In this document: positions 22,868-29,048 of the stretch, in pieces
How positions within the stretch are numbered: position 1 is the first letter of the stretch
Layout of the letters: the number at the start of each line of letters is the position of its first letter
DNA from: Thermodesulfobacteriota bacterium
GTDB lineage: Bacteria > Desulfobacterota > BSN033 > UBA1163
Reading direction: 5' to 3'
Assembly (NCBI GenBank): GCA_030024065.1
Contig: JASEIE010000008.1
Location: forward strand, 3,391 to 32,438
Length of the DNA stretch: 29,048 nucleotides
Notes under the pieces: generated by a model
Seen by the model: the letters and a program-made list of their open reading frames with translations, nothing else
What the model was told of the DNA's origin: nothing
The model's database searches: none
Translations under genes and position numbers: made by a program

Positions 22868-24640
22868 ATGGTTACTCCATTAGATCAATGGGTTGAAGAA
22901 CAGGCAAGGCTGACCAAGCCAGACAAGATTTACTGGTGCAATGGCTCCGAGGAAGAGGCGCACAGATTGATTGAAATTGGGATGAAAGAGGAACGAATCG
23001 GAGACCTTAATATCTTCCATGAGCTGTGTCAGAAGACTTATCCAAACGGTTATCTTCACCGCAGTCATCCCACGGATGTGGCCCGCACAGAACATTTAAC
23101 TTTTGTCTGCCATCCTGATCCGGAGACCGCAGGTCCCAATAACAATTGGATGGACCCCGGAGAAGCCAAAACCCTTCTCACCAAACTGTCCGATGGTTGT
23201 ATGCGAGGAAGGACGATGTATGTCTTACCTTATATGATGGGACATCCTGACTCCCCTTATGCTAAGGCCTGTGTCCAGTTAACCGACATATCTTATGTGG
23301 CTGTAAGCATGCGGATTATGACCCGGTTGGGCAGGGAGGCCACTGAAAAGATCGGAAATAACAGGGATTTTGTAAAAGGATTCCATTCCATAGCGGATCT
23401 TGATCCAAATAAACGTTTTATTATGCATTTTCCCGATGAGCAGCTCGTCTGGAGTATTGGTTCAGGTTATGGAGGGAATGCTTTATTAGGCAAGAAATGT
23501 TTTTCTTTAAGAATTGCATCCTGGCTTGGTTTCCAGCAAGGGTGGATGGCAGAACATATGGTCATCATCGGAATTGAAGATCCGCAGGGTAATGTAACCT
23601 ATATGACGGTTGCCATGCCTTCGGCCTGCGGGAAAACAAATCTGGCGATGCTTGAGTCCGCACTGCCGGGCTATAAAGTATGGACTTTGGGGGATGATAT
23701 TGCGTGGCTTAACATTGGACCCGATGGTAGACTGTATGCCATCAATCCGGAAATAGGCCTTTTTGGTGTAGCTCCCGGAACTTCAATGAAGACTAACCCC
23801 AACATGATGAAGACATTGAAAAACACCTGTTTTTATCCCGCTCTTTTTACAAATACGGCCTTAGATGCAGATACGAATCAACCCTGGTGGGAAGGGATGG
23901 ATGGTTCTGTTCCAAAGAATTTAATCGACTGGCAGGGCAAACCCTGGCATCCTATGCAAAATGGCGAGGCTGCCCATCCCAATTCTCGATTCACTGTTTC
24001 CATATATAATTCTCCGACACTTTCAAAGGAATTTGATAACCCAGAAGGAGTCCCCATCTCGGCCATCATCGTGGGCGGGAGAAGAACACACCTGATCCCT
24101 TTGGTGACAGAGGCATTGAATTGGCAGAATGGTGTCTTCATGGGCGCAAGAGCAGGTTCGGAAACCACTGCGGCAGCTATCCATCAGGTCGGCGTATTGA
24201 GGCGGGACCCCATGGCAATGCTTCCTTTCTGCGGATATAACATGGGTGATTATTTCAGTCACTGGCTTGAGATCGGGAGAAGATTAACTCATCCTCCGAA
24301 GATATTTTCGGTTAACTGGTTCAGGGTGGATGACCGGGGTGGATTTGTCTGGCCCGGGTTTGGTGAAAATATCCGTGTATTAAAATGGATAGTAGATCGA
24401 GTCCATAACCGTATCGAAGCCAGGGAAACTCCTCTTGGGTTTTTCCCCCATTGGAAAGATTTAGATCTGGATGGGCTCAATATCGCAAAAGAATCCCTGG
24501 AGAAATTATTTGATGTGAATCCGGCTGAGTGGCAATCCGAACTTCAGGACATCAGGGAATTTTTTGAAAAGTTTGGAAACCATCTCCCTCGAGAAATATG
24601 GCAAGAGTATCACACATTAGTTAATCAAATAGCCGAATAG
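22868..24640 (+). CDS. pckG: Phosphoenolpyruvate carboxykinase (GTP)
   Basis: A 590-residue GTP-type PEPCK, which interconverts oxaloacetate and phosphoenolpyruvate with GTP/GDP in the cytoplasm. Signature motifs: RTEHLTFVCHPDPETAGP, GCMRGRTMYVLPYMMG, LTDISYVAVSMRIMTRLG, the kinase P-loop MPSACGKTNLAM with Cys254 and Lys256, LGDDIAWL, AINPEIGLFGVAPGTS, and FMGARAGSETTAAA. Length is near the family norm. The ATG follows AGAGGGA. It serves gluconeogenesis or anaplerosis; in an acetate-using anaerobe it would supply PEP from oxaloacetate. The LUD-domain gene starts 17 bases downstream with its own strong site. Confidence 0.97.
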   Translation: MVTPLDQWVEEQARLTKPDKIYWCNGSEEEAHRLIEIGMKEERIGDLNIFHELCQKTYPNGYLHRSHPTDVARTEHLTFVCHPDPETAGPNNNWMDPGEAKTLLTKLSDGCMRGRTMYVLPYMMGHPDSPYAKACVQLTDISYVAVSMRIMTRLGREATEKIGNNRDFVKGFHSIADLDPNKRFIMHFPDEQLVWSIGSGYGGNALLGKKCFSLRIASWLGFQQGWMAEHMVIIGIEDPQGNVTYMTVAMPSACGKTNLAMLESALPGYKVWTLGDDIAWLNIGPDGRLYAINPEIGLFGVAPGTSMKTNPNMMKTLKNTCFYPALFTNTALDADTNQPWWEGMDGSVPKNLIDWQGKPWHPMQNGEAAHPNSRFTVSIYNSPTLSKEFDNPEGVPISAIIVGGRRTHLIPLVTEALNWQNGVFMGARAGSETTAAAIHQVGVLRRDPMAMLPFCGYNMGDYFSHWLEIGRRLTHPPKIFSVNWFRVDDRGGFVWPGFGENIRVLKWIVDRVHNRIEARETPLGFFPHWKDLDLDGLNIAKESLEKLFDVNPAEWQSELQDIREFFEKFGNHLPREIWQEYHTLVNQIAE

Positions 24641-24657
24641 GTAAGGAGGATGAAGAA

Positions 24658-25299
24658 ATGGAGCAATGGCAGCAGTGGTTTCAAGAGAAACAGGTTGAGA
24701 GAACGATCAGCGCATTGAAGAGAAACAATTTTGAAGCCTTTTATGTTCCGGATTCCAAAGCCGCATTCGAAGAAGTGATGAAGAGGATACCGGATGGAGC
24801 GACAGTCGGAGTGGGAGGCTCAGTCACCTTGACCCAGATCGGATTGCTGGACGCTCTGGGAAAACGCAATATCAATCTCGTCCGGACAGCCACACAGCCC
24901 GTGAGCGATGAGGAGCGGCTTCAGTCGATCCGAAAGGGCTTTTCCTCGGACATCTTTCTTTCCAGCACAAACGCCGTGACCGAAGACGGAAAGATCTTCA
25001 ATGTCGATGCCACGGGCAATCGGGTGGGTGCGATGTTTGTCGGACCTAAAAAAGTGATCATCATCGCCGGGGTGAATAAGATTGTAAAAGATGTAGAGTC
25101 CGCTGAGAGGAGATTGAAAGAATGGGCTGCTCCGCAGAATGCAAAGCGGCTTAGGCGGAAGACCCCTTGCACTGAAACCGGTGTTTGTGCAGATTGCAGT
25201 TCTCCGGATCGGATCTGCAATATCTATGTTACCCTTGCCAAAAAACCGAGCCGCACCGATGTGGTCGTGATCCTGGTCGGAGAGGATTTGGGAATTTAA
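24658..25299 (+). CDS. LUD-domain (LutC/DUF162-like) protein
   Basis: A 213-residue LUD-domain protein of the type often named lactate-utilisation protein. It shows an N-terminal helix, VGVGGSVTLTQIGLLDAL, FLSSTNAVTEDGKIFNVDATGNRVGAM, and VGPKKVIIIAGVNKIV. The C-terminal segment has clustered cysteines (PCTETGVCADCSSPDRIC) that could bind metal. AAGGAGG precedes the ATG. The usual partners LutA and LutB are not present, so a lactate role is unproven. The tight spacing to pckG suggests one operon and a role in pyruvate/PEP-linked redox metabolism, which is inference. Confidence 0.85.
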   Translation: MEQWQQWFQEKQVERTISALKRNNFEAFYVPDSKAAFEEVMKRIPDGATVGVGGSVTLTQIGLLDALGKRNINLVRTATQPVSDEERLQSIRKGFSSDIFLSSTNAVTEDGKIFNVDATGNRVGAMFVGPKKVIIIAGVNKIVKDVESAERRLKEWAAPQNAKRLRRKTPCTETGVCADCSSPDRICNIYVTLAKKPSRTDVVVILVGEDLGI

Positions 25300-25303
25300 T
25301 CAT

Positions 25304-25430
25304 GAATGGCATAGGGCATAGCGCATAGAGCATGGCGTATTAAATCGTATATTATGAATTACTAATCAGTCCATAATTGTATGGACTGATCATTAAACTC
25401 TATGCCCTTTGCGCCATGCGCTTTGCTTAT
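25304..25430. repeat. GCGCATAG/GCGCCATGCG low-complexity palindromic tract
   Basis: GGCATAGGGCATAGCGCATAGAGCATGGCG (25308-25337) faces CTATGCCCTTTGCGCCATGCGCTTTGC (about 25400-25426) in inverted orientation, with ATTATGGAC-like inner arms (CAGTCCATAATtgtATGGACTG at about 25367-25388). A related CTATGCGCTATGCTCTTTGCGCTATGC tract lies at about 2411-2437. It separates the LUD gene from the convergent acyl-CoA synthetase gene. Confidence 0.6.
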
Positions 25431-27496
25431 GATTTTAAAAGGATTCGGGCGTCCACCGCCAAGGTCCCCTTCTCCATGACCATCACCGGGTTGATATCGA
25501 TCCCTTCGATTTCCGGGAAATCCAGCATTAACTGGGAAAGCCGGAGAAGGTTTTCAATCAGTGCATCTCGATCGGAAGGGCGCTCGCCCCGAATTCCTTT
25601 TAGGATACTTGTCCCCTTTAATTCCGAAATCATTTCCTCGGCCTCGAAACGATTGATGGGAGCCACGCGAAGGGAGGTCTCTTTCAGAACTTCCACATAA
25701 ATTCCACCCAAGCCGAAAAGGACCACAGGACCAAAAGAGGGATCCTGTTTTCCTCCCAAAATAACCTCCTTTCCGCCGGAGACCATCTTTTGGACAAGAA
25801 CCCCTGAAAAGTTTCCCTGGACCATTCTTTTCATTTGGTCATAAGCCTCTTCAGCTTTCTTCAAATGATCTACATGGAGGACCACTCCTCCCACATCCGA
25901 TTTATGGGAGATCTCTCTCGAGATGATTTTGAGAGCCACAGGAGTTCCCAACTTTTCAATGGATTTCTTCATCTCTTCTTTTTGTTGTACCACCTGGAAA
26001 TCAGCCACTGGAATTCCATAGGCCTGGAGCACTTCGAGGGCCTCTGGTAAAAGAAGGTCTCTCTTCTCATCTCTGGCCTTTTTAAAAAGGGATTTCACCC
26101 GGTCTCGGTCCACTGAAAAAGCTGGAGGTTTCTCCTTCAAGATATTCACTTTCCGGTAGTGCTCTCTTGAAATGGCCAAAGCGGTTAAGGCATCTTCCGG
26201 CTCTGTGAAGATGGGGTAATCGAGGGCCCTCTTGATATAAGCCAGCTCCTCTTCATCGGTATTGTATTGAAGGGCAACGGGTTTCTGATATCGAAGCGAA
26301 AGATCTTTCACAGCCTGGATGAACCTCCGGGAAGGTTCCTTTTCCTCCGCCGTGGCACCGTGCATGAAAAGGATTCCGTCCACCACAGGGAATTTAAGAA
26401 CCTGTTCGAGGATATTCGTGTAAAGATCGAAGTTGAAAAGGTCTCCGAGATCAAGGGGATTGGTGGGCTGGATCACCTTTGCCCTGAAGAAACTGTGGAA
26501 GCGTTCCTGGAGGTTCCGGTCCGGGGGAAGGAGTCGGAACCCATGGCGCTCCGCCGAATCCGCAGCCACGACACCGATCCCTCCCGAGCGGGAGATGATG
26601 ACCAGGTTTTTGCCTTTGATAGGTGGAAGAGAGAGTATTTTCACAGCGTTCACAAAGGAGCGGAAGTCCTTTGTCCGGATAATATCCGCCTGCCTCAGGG
26701 CAGCTTCCACCACCTTATCATCGTTAGCCAGGGCAGCAGTGTGAAGCTTCGCGATGTGCCGGCTTCCCTCTCCGGTGTTGGCCTTGTGGACGATGATGGG
26801 TTTATGGGTGGAACGGGCAATCTCCATCAGCTCCCTTCCCTGTTCGAGGCTCTCGAGGTAGATGCCGATGATCTCTGTCTGAGGATCCTCGATCAGATAC
26901 TTAAGATAATCAATCTCATTGAGGTCCATCTTATTTCCCATGCTCACCATTTTTGACAAGCCCACATTGGCGCTGATGAAGAGATTGGCATAGGTGAGAA
27001 GGACCCCTCCGCTCTGGGCGAGGATGGAGAGTTTTCCTTTGCTGACGGGTCCCCTCCTCAGTTTGACAAAGGGGACGACAAAACCGTTGTCAATATTGGT
27101 GATCCCGATTCCATTGGGTCCGACGATTCGAATCCCCCATCTCCGGGCGATCTGAAACACTTCTTTTTCGAGGGTTGCGCCTTCTTCAGAATATTCTCTG
27201 AACCCCCCGGTTTCGATGACGGCCCAAGAGATTTTTTTCTGCCCGCAGGACTCGATGAGGTTAGGGATGGTTTGGGCAGGCGTGAGGATGACTGCCACAT
27301 CAATGCCGTCGGGAAGTTCGTCCATGGAAGTCAGGATCCTTCTTCCGAAGAGAATTCCCTCCTTTCTTCCCACCAGATGGATTTCTCCATTGAACTGAAA
27401 TTCGAAAAGATTCTCCACAATGTTTCTTGCCAGATTATCCGGCCTGTCTGAGACACCGATCACCACCACTGATTTCGGATAGAAGAGCTGATGCAT
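25427..27496 (-). CDS. Acyl-CoA synthetase (NDP-forming), single-chain acetate-CoA ligase type
   Basis: A 689-residue fusion of the alpha and beta parts of ADP-forming acyl/acetyl-CoA synthetase, which converts an acyl-CoA plus ADP and phosphate to the acid, CoA and ATP, or the reverse. Domains: CoA-binding Rossmann domain about 1-135 (PKSVVVIGVSDRPDNLARNI, GPNGIGITN), succinyl-CoA-ligase-like domains about 150-440 (ILAQSGGVLLTY, SMGNKMDLNEIDYLKYL) with the likely phosphohistidine His252 in KLHTAALANDD, and a C-terminal ATP-grasp domain from about 460 (ALKIISREISHKSDVGGVVL, LFGLGGIYVEVL, GIDINPVMV). GGAGG lies 6 bases before the ATG. In anaerobes it conserves energy from acyl-CoA. The substrate is not resolved. 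Confidence 0.93.
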   Translation of the reverse strand: MHQLFYPKSVVVIGVSDRPDNLARNIVENLFEFQFNGEIHLVGRKEGILFGRRILTSMDELPDGIDVAVILTPAQTIPNLIESCGQKKISWAVIETGGFREYSEEGATLEKEVFQIARRWGIRIVGPNGIGITNIDNGFVVPFVKLRRGPVSKGKLSILAQSGGVLLTYANLFISANVGLSKMVSMGNKMDLNEIDYLKYLIEDPQTEIIGIYLESLEQGRELMEIARSTHKPIIVHKANTGEGSRHIAKLHTAALANDDKVVEAALRQADIIRTKDFRSFVNAVKILSLPPIKGKNLVIISRSGGIGVVAADSAERHGFRLLPPDRNLQERFHSFFRAKVIQPTNPLDLGDLFNFDLYTNILEQVLKFPVVDGILFMHGATAEEKEPSRRFIQAVKDLSLRYQKPVALQYNTDEEELAYIKRALDYPIFTEPEDALTALAISREHYRKVNILKEKPPAFSVDRDRVKSLFKKARDEKRDLLLPEALEVLQAYGIPVADFQVVQQKEEMKKSIEKLGTPVALKIISREISHKSDVGGVVLHVDHLKKAEEAYDQMKRMVQGNFSGVLVQKMVSGGKEVILGGKQDPSFGPVVLFGLGGIYVEVLKETSLRVAPINRFEAEEMISELKGTSILKGIRGERPSDRDALIENLLRLSQLMLDFPEIEGIDINPVMVMEKGTLAVDARILLKS

Positions 27497-27604
27497 CTTA
27501 GACCTCCATGCCTATGGCTTATTGCTTATGGCGGATAGTTGATGGTTCATCTTTTTATTTGGCTTTGGCTATCGGCTATCAGCCAATTGCTATGTGCCAA
27601 ATGT

Positions 27605-28756
27605 TCATATTCCTTTATTAAACGGTTTCGCATACCCGGTCAATTCGACATACCCCAGACCTTTCACCGGATTGCCCTGATATTTTCCTTCCACCTTTAC
27701 GCTTCCCTCCCAGTAAGTGACTCGCGTAGAGGACTCGGTGATCAATTCCTGATCCTTCACAGTTGGGGTAAGGATAAGATCAATCTGATGAGTTGAGGCT
27801 TTCAGACTCCATTTGGCAGGGTACGTCGCCCCGCTTTTTTTACTTTTCCACTGCTCCAGGACTTCTATCTGGAATTCTTTTAGTGCAAGGTGCCGGGCAT
27901 TTTCATCGGAAAAGATGATCGTCCCACTTGAATAAGGGTCGATTTTTCCGTCCCGATGTCGAACCTGATATAACATCAGGTCCATCCCGTTGTCCAACTG
28001 GATGCTGAACCAGTCCCATCCAACCTGATATTCACGGAGCTGGTTGGAGCCAAATTCATGGTCCATCCAGCTCACCCCCCGGACAGTAAATTCCTTTCCT
28101 TTCAAAAAAATCTTCCCTTCGGTCTTTAAACGGGTGATCGAATAATAGTGTGATGCGAATCCTTCCCCTTCTGCCTTCTGACTGACTCCTTTTTTTCCAT
28201 GAACAATAGGATTCTTTTCAGGTATGAGCATAAGTTCGATGCCGAAATCCTTCCCTCCCGCCTTCAAAAGGTGATTCTGCAATTGAACCCCTTTCAACTC
28301 CATGGACCAGTCGTCAATCCATACACGGAAAGGTTCTTTGCTTCCGTAAATTGAAGCGCCTGCCTCCCCAAAACTTCCTCGGCTCATCTTCTCCCGGTAT
28401 TCAAAGCGCTTCTTCGATTCATCGGCGAGGGCGAGATGAGCAAAATAGAGGTCTTGAATTGCCCACTTCGATTGTCTTCCTTTGGCGCCCCTTCGGAAGG
28501 CCACCCTGAAAAAGGTGATCTGATAGCCATAGGATTTTTTGTCCTCGGACTGGAGATGGCCGGTGTAATACCACCATTCGGTTTTAAATTCAGGATGGGA
28601 GTAGTGATCCTGGGGAAAGGAGAAGACCTTGCCGGGAAGGGCACGCTGAAACTCCTCACCGTATGTTGTTGAAGCAGTGAGGAGAAGGATAAAAAGGATT
28701 CCCGCAATGACGAGATTCCTTTTTATCGAGAACTTTGTTGGATAAGTGAAAATCAT
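27605..28756 (-). CDS. CrtC/AttH lipocalin-like exported protein
   Basis: A 383-residue protein with a signal peptide (KRNLVIAGILFILLLTASTTYG) and the CrtC/AttH lipocalin-like fold pattern: FPQDHYSHPEFKTEWWYYTG, SYGYQITFFRVAF, WAIQDLYFAHLAL, then VRGVSWMDHEFGSNQL and WFSIQLDNGMDLMLYQVR. The ATG at 28756 is chosen because it starts the signal peptide; the open frame continues upstream for 49 codons to 28903, but that part lies in an inverted repeat element and is unlikely to be translated. No good ribosome site is visible. Proteins of this fold are found beside ABC transporters of the AttEFGH type; no such partner is seen downstream in the window. The function is unknown. Confidence 0.8.
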   Translation of the reverse strand: MIFTYPTKFSIKRNLVIAGILFILLLTASTTYGEEFQRALPGKVFSFPQDHYSHPEFKTEWWYYTGHLQSEDKKSYGYQITFFRVAFRRGAKGRQSKWAIQDLYFAHLALADESKKRFEYREKMSRGSFGEAGASIYGSKEPFRVWIDDWSMELKGVQLQNHLLKAGGKDFGIELMLIPEKNPIVHGKKGVSQKAEGEGFASHYYSITRLKTEGKIFLKGKEFTVRGVSWMDHEFGSNQLREYQVGWDWFSIQLDNGMDLMLYQVRHRDGKIDPYSSGTIIFSDENARHLALKEFQIEVLEQWKSKKSGATYPAKWSLKASTHQIDLILTPTVKDQELITESSTRVTYWEGSVKVEGKYQGNPVKGLGYVELTGYAKPFNKGI

Positions 28757-28776
28757 TTGAAAAGAGTGTGCAAGCT

Positions 28777-28888
28777 GTTGCCCAAACCAACCATTTGCAC
28801 TTCGACTCTCCGTTCGCCCTGAGGCGCTCGAAGGGTGAACGGTTTGATCAGAACAGGCTTGTCGAAGCGTAAAATCGATTTGGGCAAC
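28777..28888. repeat. Nested inverted repeat upstream of the CrtC-like gene
   Basis: GTTGCCCAAA (28777-28786) is a perfect inverted match of TTTGGGCAAC (28879-28888). Inside, CTTCGAC (about 28800) pairs with GTCGAAG (about 28861), and CCGTTCGCCC pairs with GGGTGAACGG around GAGGCGCTC. The 112-bp structure lies just outside the chosen start at 28756 and accounts for the open frame extending upstream. Confidence 0.7.
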
Positions 28889-28981
28889 GGCCTGTGTAGA
28901 CACGACACCAATGCCTTGTAATAGTTCAATTTATATTATTTTATCGAAAACTCATCAACAATTCAATGGCTTTGAACCCAA

Positions 28982-29011
28982 AGAGATTTCTGTAAAAGTC
29001 CAGAAATCTCT
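28982..29011. repeat. Hairpin AGAGATTTCTG/CAGAAATCTCT near right edge
   Basis: A perfect 11-bp stem (28982-28992 with 29001-29011) encloses an 8-base loop. It is followed by short GATTACACCGATTATGATACGATTACATAGATT direct-repeat motifs to the window end. There is no T-tract, so it is more likely a dispersed repeat than a terminator. Confidence 0.6.
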
Positions 29012-29048
29012 GATTACACCGATTATGATACGATTACATAGATTAGAA

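Noticed and set aside
26267..26956. A 229-codon plus-strand open frame inside the acyl-CoA synthetase gene
   Set aside because: It is the antisense of a clearly recognised enzyme; its product has no family pattern and no ribosome site.

Overview
The window looks like chromosomal DNA of an uncultured anaerobic bacterium. I would place it in the Desulfobacterota (former Deltaproteobacteria), but this is inference. The grounds are the mix of a Tad/Flp pilus locus, a heterodisulfide-reductase/NarI-like redox protein, a GTP-type PEP carboxykinase, a single-chain ADP-forming acyl-CoA synthetase and a LUD-domain protein, together with a very high load of short palindromic intergenic repeats. No tRNA, rRNA, CRISPR array, phage or transposase gene was seen.

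Region 1 (1-12491) is most of a Tad (tight adherence) secretion and pilus locus, all on the plus strand. In order: a truncated cpaC-like fragment, cpaC/rcpA secretin, a small lipoprotein, tadE, a tadG-like gene, cpaE/tadZ, cpaF/tadA, tadB, tadC, a TPR lipoprotein with a LytR_C-like tail, a small exported protein, and a second TPR lipoprotein. Prepilin, prepilin peptidase and cpaB are not in the window and probably lie upstream. The secretin would form the outer-membrane channel, CpaF/TadB/TadC the inner-membrane motor and platform, CpaE the localisation factor, TadE/TadG the pseudopilins, and the TPR lipoproteins the pilotin/assembly factors.

Region 2 (12490-15115) has a repeat element, an AT-rich GT-C-like membrane protein gene, and about 0.8 kb packed with G/C-rich hairpin repeats.

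Region 3 (15116-20252) holds a putative zinc metallopeptidase, a broken cytochrome-b/FeS oxidoreductase gene, a LOG-family protein on the minus strand, and a beta-CASP metallo-beta-lactamase-fold nuclease-like protein.

Region 4 (20451-28756) holds a DUF401 transporter-like gene with an exported DUF4412-like gene, then pckG with a LUD-domain gene. On the minus strand are an acyl-CoA synthetase (NDP-forming) and a CrtC/AttH lipocalin-like exported protein. The metabolic genes fit acetate/acyl-CoA and PEP metabolism in an anaerobe.

The most notable observation is a miniature inverted-repeat element found in three places. One copy (about 155 bp) sits inside the tadG-like coding sequence, flanked by a 4-bp direct repeat. 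Removing the element plus one flank takes out exactly 53 codons and restores a canonical TadG N-terminus. A second is the secretin gene, which carries three tandem BON-type repeats; a truncated mosaic copy lies immediately upstream. A third is a redox gene broken by a T9 homopolymer frameshift and an internal deletion.
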